A stretch of DNA of 8,994 nucleotides, from contig JBAWYD010000089.1 of the NCBI GenBank assembly GCA_037143735.1, positions 1-8,994 of the forward strand, in the 5' to 3' direction. This DNA is from JAPLJQ01 sp037143735 (GTDB taxonomy: Bacteria > Desulfobacterota > Syntrophia > Syntrophales > UBA2185). Below the pieces are notes generated by a model. It was not told the origin of the DNA. It ran no database searches and saw nothing but the letters and a program-made list of their open reading frames with translations. Positions 1-6,170 of this stretch are shown piece by piece. Positions within the stretch are counted from its first letter, which is position 1, and each line of letters starts with the position of its first letter. The position numbers and the translations under genes are program-made.

Positions 1-540
1 GCCGAGCCCCTTTCATGCTGCCTCAATGCCCTCGAGCTGGCAAACCTGAGCAAGGGGGAAAGCATCGGGATCTGGGGGGCGGGACCGGCAGGAACCCTTC
101 TCTGTCGGGCTTCCAGCGCCCTGGGAGCCCAACCCTATGTCATAGAGACGGATGAAAGGCGCCTGCCCCCTTTGCGCGGGTACTTAAAACCGCCGGAGAT
201 GACATTTGATGTCTGCGTCGTTGCTGTGGGTTCTGACGACGCATATCATCAGGCCCTCTCCCATCTGAATATGCGCGGGAGACTTGTCATATTTTCAGGG
301 CTTTCACCGGACAAGTCCGGCATCAAGGTCGATTTCAATCAGTTTCATTATTGTGAACAGATGATTATAGGCGCTTACGGGTGCGCCTGTCGTCATGGCA
401 GGACGGCCCTGGACTATATCGGAAGCGGGAAAATCGCCGTTCTGGATCTGGTTTCTCACCGGATGCCTCTGGAAGATCTCGAACATGCCCTGAAACTTGT
501 TGAAAAACGTGACTGTATGAAGATACTCCTCTCTCCATGA
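1..540 (+). CDS. Zinc-type (MDR) alcohol dehydrogenase, C-terminal part
   Basis: The frame is open from base 1 to the TGA at 538-540, giving 179 residues; the N-terminal catalytic half lies outside the window. The visible part begins with EPLSCCLNALE, the segment that joins the catalytic and cofactor domains in medium-chain dehydrogenases. The Rossmann nucleotide loop GAGPAG follows at visible residues 26-31. An acidic residue at the end of the second strand (VIETDERR, Glu49) suggests NAD rather than NADP. The segment after that strand is shorter than usual: the typical LGA-D linker is missing before FDVCVVAVGS. The family oxidises alcohols or polyols; the substrate cannot be read here. A TrpD-like gene follows on the same strand after about 200 bases, so they could be co-transcribed, but the gap holds a large palindrome. 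Family assignment is fairly sure, substrate unknown. Confidence 0.8.
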   Translation, partial: AEPLSCCLNALELANLSKGESIGIWGAGPAGTLLCRASSALGAQPYVIETDERRLPPLRGYLKPPEMTFDVCVVAVGSDDAYHQALSHLNMRGRLVIFSGLSPDKSGIKVDFNQFHYCEQMIIGAYGCACRHGRTALDYIGSGKIAVLDLVSHRMPLEDLEHALKLVEKRDCMKILLSP

Positions 541-607
541 ACACACGGCAAGAGCTGCTCATCATGCAAATGAATTTATCAAAAAACTCACGATACAAAC
601 GATTTAT

Positions 608-675
608 ATGAAAATGCCCCCCTCCCTGTATCCCTCCCCCTCGACGGGGGAGGGAGGGGTGGGGGTGATTTTCAT
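608..675. repeat. Large GC-rich imperfect palindrome (dispersed-repeat type)
   Basis: The outer arms ATGAAAAT (608-615) and ATTTTCAT (668-675) are exact inverted copies. Inside is a perfect 10-bp stem TCCCTCCCCC (631-640) with GGGGGAGGGA (646-655) around a 5-base loop. The whole 68 bases are therefore nearly self-complementary. A further small hairpin follows, TGCCCG (685-690) with CGGGCA (694-699). No T-run follows, so it is not a standard terminator. C-rich/G-rich palindromes of this form are commonly scattered between genes in deltaproteobacterial genomes. It lies between the dehydrogenase and trpD-like genes and could reduce read-through. Confidence 0.6.
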
Positions 676-742
676 CCTTCGTCGTGCCCGTGCCGGGCAT
701 GGGGGTTAGAAAATCATGAACGGATTAAATGAAGGAGTGAAT

Positions 743-1864
743 ATGGCAGACGCTGCAAAAATAAAGGATTTCGGAACAAAGATTCAGAAATTGATTAAAG
801 GAGAGAATCTATCGAGAGATGAAACCTACGGGATGTTCAGGGAAGTTCTTCTGAATGAACAGCCCGACCTGCAACAGGGCGCATTTCTGGCTGCATTGGT
901 GGCCAAGGGTGAAACGGTTGATGAAATCGCCGGCGCCTGGGCAGCCATTGATGAAATCGACACCATTCACGCAGCGCCCGATCTTCCCGACTCCCTGTTT
1001 GAAAATTCCGGCACAGGGATGGACGCACTCAAGACATTTAATGTCAGCAGCGCCGCCGCCATTGTCGCCGCCGCCTGCGGAATCAACATGGCCCGCCACG
1101 GGGCGCGGGCCATTACGTCCCTTTGCGGAACCGTAGATATTCTGGAAGCCGTCGGTATAGACGTCGAATGCGATGTCAGTATTGTAGAAAGCAGTTTAAG
1201 GCAGGCGGGCATCGGGCTTTTCAACGGCATGAGCCCGAAAGTGCATCCCGGCGCCCTCGGTCGCGTCCTCAGCCAGATACGATTCGGTTCAACGTTGAAT
1301 ATCGCCGCATCCCTCGCCAATCCGTGCAGGCCGACTTACGGTCTACGCGGCGTTTACACGGAAAAACTGGTCCGCAAAGCCGCCCTCGTCATGCAATCCA
1401 TAGGTTATGAAAAGGGTATGGTGGTGTATGGAAAAGACGTCAAATCCGGTTATGGGATGGACGAGCTCTCTCTGTCAGGCGGAACAGTTGTACACGAATT
1501 CACCCGGAATGGGTGCAATGAATACACCCTCTACCCGGAAGATGCGGGCTTAAAACAAACACCTTTTGAAGAAATGGCCGCAATCGGCGACACGAAAAGA
1601 GAGGCGGTGCGTTTTATACAGGTGCTTTCCGGGAAAAAGCATAAGGCCTGCATTGATTTCACCTGCCTGAACGCCGGTGCCATCCTCTATACGGCAGGCA
1701 AATGCGACAGCATCAGGAAAGGCGTGGAAATGGGTCGTGCATCGATCGAAAGCAACCATGCCATTGAAAAGCTCAGACAGTGGACGGCATGTCAGGACTC
1801 ATCGGGTGGCAAGGGACTTCAACGGTTCGAATCGCTGTTGGAAAAAGCGGCAGCCTTATGGTAA
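743..1864 (+). CDS. Anthranilate phosphoribosyltransferase-family protein (TrpD-like, divergent)
   Basis: This 373-aa protein has the nucleoside phosphorylase/TrpD fold: a helical N-terminal domain (residues about 10-75) and an alpha/beta PRPP-binding domain. The start at 743 is preferred over the ATG at 716, because AAGGAG sits 5 bases before 743. Family motifs are GTGMD (90-94, normally GTGGD), TFNVSSAAAIVAAACG (98-113), RHGAR (118-122, normally KHGNR), NPCRP (193-197) and the metal/pyrophosphate motif MDELS (239-243). True TrpD transfers phosphoribose from PRPP to anthranilate in tryptophan synthesis. Here the Asn of KHGNR, which contacts anthranilate in studied enzymes, is Ala, and the second Gly of GTGGD is Met. 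No other trp gene is nearby; the neighbour is a dehydrogenase. It may be an ordinary but divergent TrpD or a paralogue with another aromatic acceptor. Family is certain, substrate open. Confidence 0.85.
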   Translation: MADAAKIKDFGTKIQKLIKGENLSRDETYGMFREVLLNEQPDLQQGAFLAALVAKGETVDEIAGAWAAIDEIDTIHAAPDLPDSLFENSGTGMDALKTFNVSSAAAIVAAACGINMARHGARAITSLCGTVDILEAVGIDVECDVSIVESSLRQAGIGLFNGMSPKVHPGALGRVLSQIRFGSTLNIAASLANPCRPTYGLRGVYTEKLVRKAALVMQSIGYEKGMVVYGKDVKSGYGMDELSLSGGTVVHEFTRNGCNEYTLYPEDAGLKQTPFEEMAAIGDTKREAVRFIQVLSGKKHKACIDFTCLNAGAILYTAGKCDSIRKGVEMGRASIESNHAIEKLRQWTACQDSSGGKGLQRFESLLEKAAALW

Positions 1865-1872
1865 AATAACCC

Positions 1873-1901
1873 TTGACTTTCCCTTATGTTCTTAATATAG
1901 G
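1873..1901 (+). promoter_or_regulatory. Candidate sigma-70 promoter for the cold-shock gene
   Basis: TTGACT (1873-1878) and TATAGG (1896-1901) are separated by 17 bases. Transcription would begin near 1908, giving a leader of about 170 bases before the cold-shock gene. Long leaders are typical of cspA-type genes. It begins only 9 bases after the trpD-like stop. Confidence 0.5.
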
Positions 1902-1985
1902 TGCCCCGTGCCCTTTATCTGTGTTGTGTTGGTCAATAGGGTACGGTAGCAGTTGGATACAGACATTTTGAAGTGCAAAGGTTTG

Positions 1986-2020
1986 CCGCCACGTTCTTTA
2001 TAGTCTTGGCGGTTTTTTTC
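1986..2020 (+). terminator. Hairpin plus T-run in the cold-shock leader (attenuator or terminator)
   Basis: CCGCCA (1986-1991) pairs with TGGCGG (2007-2012) around a 15-base loop, and a run of seven T follows directly. The form is that of an intrinsic terminator. It could end read-through from the trpD-like gene. If the promoter at 1873-1901 is real, it lies inside the cold-shock leader and could act as a temperature-sensitive attenuator. A six-base stem with a long loop is weak. Confidence 0.45.
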
Positions 2021-2077
2021 TTTCTGTCAGCGTGTTAATCCGACTCTAAGAAAATTTAAGAAAGGAGGATATAAGCG

Positions 2078-2278
2078 ATGTCAGAAGGTAAAGTGAAATG
2101 GTTTAATGAACATAAAGGCTTCGGATTCATCGAAAAGGATGACGGCGGTGATGTGTTCGTTCATTACAGCGCCATTCAGGCCGGCGGTTTCAAGACGTTA
2201 CATGAGGGCCAGCGTGTGAGTTTCGACGTTACGCAGGGCAATAAAGGCCCGGCGGCGGAAAACGTAAAACCCATATAA
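2078..2278 (+). CDS. Cold-shock protein, CspA family
   Basis: This is a 66-aa single cold-shock domain, the usual length for the family. It forms a five-stranded OB-fold barrel that binds single-stranded RNA and DNA and melts RNA structure in the cytoplasm. RNP1 is KGFGFIE (residues 13-19) and RNP2 is VFVHYSAI (26-33); the start MSEGKVKWFN is typical. A strong ribosome site, AAGGAGG (2062-2068), lies 9 bases before ATG. It is a single-gene unit with its own leader and a terminator immediately after the stop. A paralogue number (cspA, cspD and so on) cannot be assigned from sequence alone. The call is secure. Confidence 0.97.
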   Translation: MSEGKVKWFNEHKGFGFIEKDDGGDVFVHYSAIQAGGFKTLHEGQRVSFDVTQGNKGPAAENVKPI

Positions 2279-2295
2279 GTTCGTCTGAGAAACAG

Positions 2296-2347
2296 AAGAG
2301 GCAGTCCATTAAACGAAGAGTATTGTGGAATGCCTCTTTCTTTTTTT
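2296..2347 (+). terminator. Intrinsic terminator of the cold-shock gene
   Basis: AAGAGGCA (2296-2303) pairs perfectly with TGCCTCTT (2331-2338). After one mismatch the stem continues with TCCA (2305-2308) and TGGA (2326-2329). A T-rich tract with a run of seven T follows. It starts 17 bases after the cold-shock stop codon. Confidence 0.85.
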
Positions 2348-2397
2348 AAGTAATTTTTTGTAACGATTCAAAGAAAGGTAAACCCAGGTATCAAAGA

Positions 2398-2622
2398 ATG
2401 GCCAAATCAAAATATTCCTTCGAGAAACGTCAGCGAGAAAAGGCAAGGCAGAAGAAGCAGGTAGATAAAGCGGCCCGCCGTAAAGAAGCCAAACTGCCGA
2501 AGACCGATACAGAACCGGAGATTCAAAGTGAAGATCCGGGCATATCCGGTATAAATTCTGATTCTCAGCCTTCCCCCGCAGAAGAGAATCAGGTGGACCG
2601 GGAGGAGAAGAGCCCTCAGTAG
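2398..2622 (+). CDS. Small highly charged protein of unknown function
   Basis: This 74-aa protein has two distinct halves. Residues 1-35 are strongly basic and helix-forming (SFEKRQREKARQKK and following Lys/Arg-rich stretch). Residues 36-74 are acidic, rich in Glu, Asp, Ser, Pro and Gln, and probably disordered. There is no signal peptide or membrane segment. The basic half could bind nucleic acid. Short proteins starting MAKSKYSFEKRQ are, as I remember, annotated as hypothetical in many deltaproteobacteria; I cannot confirm that here. The ribosome site is poor: AGAAAGG at 2372-2378 is too far from ATG. The gene lies beyond the cold-shock terminator and points towards the exported protein gene at 2709. 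Likely real, role unknown. Confidence 0.65.
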   Translation: MAKSKYSFEKRQREKARQKKQVDKAARRKEAKLPKTDTEPEIQSEDPGISGINSDSQPSPAEENQVDREEKSPQ

Positions 2623-2708
2623 GCGTCTCGACCCTGATTCCTTGGCATTAACATCGTAATGTGTAATGTATTGCAGGGTGTTTGTTTCATCTCTGTGAAT
2701 GTTTTTCT

Positions 2709-3083
2709 TTAACCCTTCCCAACGGTAATTGTTTCGGATGTGGAACCGAACTTGTTGCATGAGGCCTTGACTTCCAGGGTATCGCCGCTGACAGCATCAA
2801 CCTTGTAGGTATAGGTAAATGTTTCCGACGGCTGGCCTTTGTATTCCTGGACAGCGACGACCGTTCCATTCTTCTTGATCTCAACCTTGTTTATGTAGTG
2901 GCCCTCCGAGAAGAACGTATGGGTGACCGTAACACTCAGCGTTTTGGTCGCTCCATCGTAGGCAGGCAGGACCTTCTTCGGTGCGTGGGCGTTGACCGCG
3001 GTCGAACAGAGAGAGGTCAGGGCGAAAATTGTGAAGATCCCAACCAAAGATAAAATGACGGCTCGTTTTACTTTTTCTGACAT
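2709..3083 (-). CDS. Exported Ig-like protein, SoxZ/desulfoferrodoxin-like fold
   Basis: The protein has 124 residues. Residues 1-32 form a signal peptide: basic MSEKVKR, a hydrophobic core at 8-27, then VNA before HAPKK as a likely cleavage site. The mature part of about 92 residues is all beta, with alternating strands (TLSVTVTH, KVEIKKNGTVVAVQEY, TFTYTYKV, DTLEVKASCNKFGS). The pattern HYI-K-V-x-x-KNG and the GDTLEVKA-C ending resemble small periplasmic SoxZ-like proteins that are common in sulfate reducers and syntrophs. SoxZ binds SoxY in thiosulfate oxidation, but no other sox gene is visible and the family relation is distant. A very good ribosome site, AAAGGAGGA, lies about 7 bases before ATG. 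It faces the small charged gene tail to tail. Secretion is fairly sure; function is not known. Confidence 0.75.
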   Translation of the reverse strand: MSEKVKRAVILSLVGIFTIFALTSLCSTAVNAHAPKKVLPAYDGATKTLSVTVTHTFFSEGHYINKVEIKKNGTVVAVQEYKGQPSETFTYTYKVDAVSGDTLEVKASCNKFGSTSETITVGKG

Positions 3084-3168
3084 TGTTCATCCTCCTTTTA
3101 TTTCAATTGTTTATATTTCTCACGTTTTTTAAAGACAAACACCTGTTTCCGGCAGATCGGCGCTGCCG

Positions 3169-3249
3169 TCACGGCATGATGTTGCTGATTTCCTTGTAAT
3201 CCGTGCCCGGAATGACGGGAGTCGCCCCGCCCTGATCGCTTTCAGACTT
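3169..3249 (-). pseudogene. Possible C-terminal remnant of a lost gene
   Basis: Directly after the DUF4143 stop, and in the same frame, 26 sense codons run to a TGA at 3169-3171. They read as a protein-like tail that includes TPVIPGTDYKEISNIMP. The piece has no start codon at a sensible place and no ribosome site. It lies 85 bases upstream of the SoxZ-like gene on the same strand. It may be the end of that gene's former operon partner, cut when the accessory region arrived. A chance open frame cannot be excluded. Confidence 0.3.
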
Positions 3250-4437
3250 CTATATAAGGCTGGCCAGGAATCTCCCCGCCGAAACAATCCTCCCCCCTTT
3301 CTCAAGCATATCTACCTTGTTCTTTTTTACAACCTGATAAATATAGGGGATTGACAGCCTGTCCCGGAAATAGAGGAGGTTCGGGGATAACGCAGTATCA
3401 TTCAGCTTCACTTCAACGGCAAACCAGGGTCTGCCGTCGATGGTCACGAGAAAGTCCACCTCCCGTTTGTCCACGTCTCTCAGATAGGAAAGTTCCGCCC
3501 GGTAGCCCTCGTGGTCGGTGATGAAATGCACGAACTTCAAAAGATGTGAGGCTATCAGGTTCTCAAAGCGGTTCGCTTCATCATCCACCTCTGACCAGTC
3601 CCAGAGATAAAGTTTCGGCTCTTTTTTAAGCGAACGGATTTTCTTTGTCGAGTACGGGTAGATCCGGAAGTGATAGTAGAATGCTTCCAGAATATCCATC
3701 CAGTGGGTAACGGCGCGATGGCTGACTTCAAGGTCTTCCCGGATGGCATTGAGCGACAGGCGCGCGCCGACCTTTGCGGGCAGGATATCGCTCAGTAGCT
3801 TCATGTTACCAATATCCCGAATTGCTTCTATATCCTGGATGTCTTCCCGGAACATCCTTTCGATTTTCTCATTATGCCAGCGTCTGAGCTGCCGCGGGCT
3901 ATGTTTGGTGAATGGTTCGGGAAAACCTCCGAAGCTATCGAGCGTGTCCAGGGCATCCTGGTGAAAATCCCGATCCAGGGTTAACTCGCCGAGAACTGAG
4001 GGGGTGTCGGAGATACCCCCCATTTCGGCCAGGGTGAAGGGGTGCAGTCGGTAGTAATGATACCTTCCCTGCAGGGAATCGCCGCCTCTCCTGTAAAGAT
4101 CCAGTCGCGCGCTGCCCGTAACGAGGAATTTGAATGTCTCTTTATACTTGTCGTATTCTCCCTTGATGAGTCCCTTCCACTGCCTGTACTTGTGAATCTC
4201 ATCAAAGATGAGGAGTTCCGCGTCACCCGGCCATGTTGCGGCCATGATCGCCTTACGGTCGGCCCGGTTGTCCCAACTGAAGTAGGCGGGATTTTTGAAG
4301 TGAGTCGCCACAAAATTCCGGCAGAGTGTCGTCTTTCCCACCTGGCGCGGCCCGCCCACAAAGACCATTTCCTCCTTCAGATCATCCAAAATGTACTGTG
4401 TAAGGTATCGTTCTTTCAGCATGCGCGTATTATACAT
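3250..4437 (-). CDS. DUF4143-type AAA ATPase
   Basis: The protein has 395 residues. An AAA_14 ATPase core comes first: Walker A GPRQVGKT (29-36), Walker B LLIFDE (75-80), a sensor-like FLVTGSAR (104-111) and the GRYHYYRLHPFTLAE box (124-138). A helical linker follows. The C-terminal DUF4143 domain has a PD-(D/E)xK-like pattern (REVDFLV, then FAVEVK). The family is very widespread in bacteria and archaea and often patchily distributed; its function is not established, and roles in DNA handling or stress are guesses. The start MYNTRMLKERYL resembles other members, so 4437 is given. However, TATAAT at 4429-4434 lies between this ATG and the next one at 4422, which would suit a leaderless start at 4422. 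Neither ATG has a ribosome site. It is the leftmost gene of the accessory region. Confidence 0.88.
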   Translation of the reverse strand: MYNTRMLKERYLTQYILDDLKEEMVFVGGPRQVGKTTLCRNFVATHFKNPAYFSWDNRADRKAIMAATWPGDAELLIFDEIHKYRQWKGLIKGEYDKYKETFKFLVTGSARLDLYRRGGDSLQGRYHYYRLHPFTLAEMGGISDTPSVLGELTLDRDFHQDALDTLDSFGGFPEPFTKHSPRQLRRWHNEKIERMFREDIQDIEAIRDIGNMKLLSDILPAKVGARLSLNAIREDLEVSHRAVTHWMDILEAFYYHFRIYPYSTKKIRSLKKEPKLYLWDWSEVDDEANRFENLIASHLLKFVHFITDHEGYRAELSYLRDVDKREVDFLVTIDGRPWFAVEVKLNDTALSPNLLYFRDRLSIPYIYQVVKKNKVDMLEKGGRIVSAGRFLASLI

Positions 4438-4456
4438 GACTTTTGCGTGAAAGCAA
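4429..4456 (-). promoter_or_regulatory. Candidate promoter of the DUF4143 ATPase gene
   Basis: On the minus strand TTGCTT (4451-4456) and a perfect TATAAT (4429-4434) are 16 bases apart. The predicted start point, near 4422, coincides with an ATG (4420-4422), implying a leaderless message. The -35 box lies inside one arm of the inverted repeat at 4448-4483. Confidence 0.5.
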
Positions 4457-4483
4457 AATAATTAGCGCATAATTTTGCTTTCA
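4448..4483. promoter_or_regulatory. 12-bp perfect inverted repeat, candidate operator
   Basis: TGAAAGCAAAAT (4448-4459) and ATTTTGCTTTCA (4472-4483) are exact inverted copies separated by 12 bases. One arm covers the candidate -35 box of the DUF4143 gene, so a dimeric repressor bound here would block transcription. There is no T-run, so it does not look like a terminator. Confidence 0.5.
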
Positions 4484-4628
4484 AGAAAGAGGTTAGGTTC
4501 ATATTTTCTTTGTCAGGACGTGCCACATCATGCCTCCTACAGGACTAAATCTGCATCCTTGAACTTTTGAGCACGAGTTGGGATTGTGGATAACAGAAGA
4601 ACGCAAGAACCTTATGATCGCAATTAAT
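4484..4628. other. Intergenic stretch without a clear gene
   Basis: The minus strand holds a good ribosome site (TAGGAGG) followed by ATG at about 4535. The frame reads only MMWHVLTKKI and then stops, so it is either a leader peptide or the broken start of a lost gene. Nothing else is recognisable. Confidence 0.3.
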
Positions 4629-4738
4629 GTACATAATATGCTTTTCCGAGCCCCCTTGAAAGGGAATCTGTACGAAATTTTCGTCCCTATTGCTCATCGA
4701 CTGCACCGTATAAAAGTCACGAGTTCGCCGCGCGAACT
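4629..4738 (-). repeat. Promoter/leader repeat module, copy 1
   Basis: This stretch aligns along most of its length with 8039-8150, which carries the promoter of the AlbA_2 gene. Shared parts include ATCTGTACGAAATTTT, GTCCCTATTGCTCAT and CGTATAAAAG. In this copy the TATAAT box is changed to CATATT, and no matching gene follows, so it is probably a dead or orphan copy. It holds the hairpin AGTTCGC (4722-4728) with GCGAACT (4732-4738) and a 13-base palindrome, ACGAAATTTTCGT (4672-4684). Confidence 0.6.
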
Positions 4739-4935
4739 ACATTAACTAATTGTTATTATTTATGAATTCACGAGTACCACCTCCATTTTTATGCCAGGTT
4801 TTTGCCCGATTTTTCCTTTGTCGCCGCGGCCAGCGTATTCTCGATGGCCTTTTTCAGATTATTCAGGGCAATGATGAAGTTCTGCTTCTCTTCCGGCGTC
4901 AGGGTCTGCATGTCAAAGAATTAGTGTCCCCAATT
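4690..4935 (-). repeat. Direct repeat with mini-ORF, copy 1
   Basis: It aligns with 6398-6650 in the same orientation: a GCTCATCG start, an AGTTCGC hairpin, a spacer, a mini-ORF, and the end AATTAGTG-(GC)-TGTCCCCAATT. By eye, identity in the mini-ORF part is high, including a 31-base exact block around 4870-4900. It begins next to the 3' end of the HEPN gene. I do not recognise the element. Confidence 0.7.
4789..4911 (-). CDS. Mini-ORF of the repeat, copy 1 (40 aa), unknown
   Basis: The peptide starts MQTLTPEEKQNFIIALNN and continues as a single amphipathic helix rich in Ala, Lys and Asn, ending GKNLA. The ATG has no ribosome site, and an in-frame stop lies 9 bases before it, so translation is doubtful. 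Copy 2 codes for a closely related peptide. Over the 34 aligned codons I count 11 changes: six at first positions, five at third positions and none at second positions. That pattern suggests past selection on a protein. It may be the surviving end of a larger gene. Confidence 0.35.
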   Translation of the reverse strand: MQTLTPEEKQNFIIALNNLKKAIENTLAAATKEKSGKNLA

Positions 4936-4948
4936 TATCACGTTTTTG

Positions 4949-6163
4949 TTAAATGGTCCCCAGAATCAACTTTGACCATTCGGGATGCCCGTTGTATATT
5001 AAATGTCTAATGATTCTCTCTGTGAGAAAAGAAAATTCTTGAAATCTTTTTCTCACTTCGTCTATTTTTATCCCATCATTTTTACAAAGAGCACCACTGT
5101 GTGCTACTTGGCTCCTATATTTGTAGATGTCTCTGAGCTGACCATAGATGATGTGTCGATCATCACCATCTTTCCCAATAAGCCAACTGCCGCGAAGACG
5201 GAAAGACTGTGAGAGTTGATCGTTATTCTCGTTGTCGTCGAGAAGCGCCATTTCTAATGCGATACATAGATCAAGAATCTTATCTTCTATTTGATACCGT
5301 CGCTTCGCTTGAGATAGGCGAGACAAAGCTCTACTCATTCTTAGCTTATCACCAGGTGGCAATGCACCAAAGGCATCCACAAGGTTACGAATTTCACTTA
5401 CGCTATCTTCAGAAAGTTTCAATGACGTACGCCCGATAATGTCATATAGTTGCGAGCCACCCCCCGACGCACCAAACATGCCTATTGGCATATCTGGCAA
5501 GGCATATGATGTTGAAAAATAGGGGATGCACGAAACACCATCAATAGCATTAAGCAAAAGTGCGATCTCACTCAAACGCCGAGATGAATTCCAAAACTCT
5601 TCGTCCCTTATCTGTATCTGTTGAAAGGTTTCATTTCCTTTAACAGCCTTAGTTGTCTGGCATGTGTAGGTAATTGCTGCTTTAGGTTTAGGTGTTCTAT
5701 GTGGGAAATATTGAACGTCGCGCTTTAGATAGTGCTGCTTCTCACGAGAATTAGGCATTTTGTGAACAGATTCAATCCGATATCCATTTCCTAAATCGAG
5801 CGTTTTTTCTACCTCTATTCCAAGCACCCACAAGGTATTTATTACTGAAACTTTATCTGAGTATAGAAAAGTGTTTAGATTTTTTTCCGCAATATCTTGC
5901 CCGTATTCGTGAATCGCCCATAAGAACCACATTGCGAGAGTCTTAATTTCGAATCCAGTGGCATTGTTCCCATTAGAAATCATGTAGCCATCTAAAGCTT
6001 GAACTCTCGGATCTTCTCCGAGCGCTGCCAATACTTGGGTGCCTACATCTTCACTTTCGATTAGTCTTGAATACGCTAAATAGAGTTGAGTTAGCCTGTC
6101 GTTGACAAAAGCAGCTTCGTCATCTATCTCTGGCCTTGGTATTTGAAGATTTCCTATTTCCAT
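4949..6163 (-). CDS. Protein with C-terminal ApeA-like HEPN domain, putative defence ribonuclease
   Basis: The protein has 404 residues. The C-terminal part (about 290-385) matches the Apea-like HEPN pattern: a helix with KILDLCIALEMALLDD, then LRDIYKYRSQVAHSG. The latter contains the catalytic R-x4-H motif (Arg350, His355) of HEPN RNases. Many HEPN proteins cut RNA during phage infection or in toxin-antitoxin systems. The N-terminal 280 residues are not recognised; they would be the sensor or substrate part. There is no signal peptide or membrane segment. The ribosome site AGGTGA (6170-6175) lies partly inside the end of an attC-like site, and ATG follows that site by 7 bases, as in integron cassettes. 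The gene appears more AT-rich than its neighbours, suggesting transfer. The last residues (LGTI, stop) fall in a GGGGAC word shared with the repeats, so the end may have been altered. HEPN is fairly sure; defence role is inferred. Confidence 0.8.
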   Translation of the reverse strand: MEIGNLQIPRPEIDDEAAFVNDRLTQLYLAYSRLIESEDVGTQVLAALGEDPRVQALDGYMISNGNNATGFEIKTLAMWFLWAIHEYGQDIAEKNLNTFLYSDKVSVINTLWVLGIEVEKTLDLGNGYRIESVHKMPNSREKQHYLKRDVQYFPHRTPKPKAAITYTCQTTKAVKGNETFQQIQIRDEEFWNSSRRLSEIALLLNAIDGVSCIPYFSTSYALPDMPIGMFGASGGGSQLYDIIGRTSLKLSEDSVSEIRNLVDAFGALPPGDKLRMSRALSRLSQAKRRYQIEDKILDLCIALEMALLDDNENNDQLSQSFRLRGSWLIGKDGDDRHIIYGQLRDIYKYRSQVAHSGALCKNDGIKIDEVRKRFQEFSFLTERIIRHLIYNGHPEWSKLILGTI

Positions 6164-6170
6164 TATTCAT

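Noticed and set aside
716..742. Earlier ATG for the TrpD-like gene
   Set aside because: The ribosome site AAGGAG lies between this ATG and the one at 743, so it serves the later start.
967..1320. 117-codon minus-strand open frame
   Set aside because: It is a shadow of the TrpD-like gene; its codons mirror the conserved TrpD motifs on the other strand.
4042..4461. 139-codon plus-strand open frame
   Set aside because: It is antisense to the conserved ATPase core of the DUF4143 gene, has no ribosome site and no recognisable protein pattern.
4561..4628. GTGGATAA as a replication-origin DnaA box
   Set aside because: A single TTATCCACA-like site (minus strand) without a cluster or AT-rich unwinding region is not an origin.
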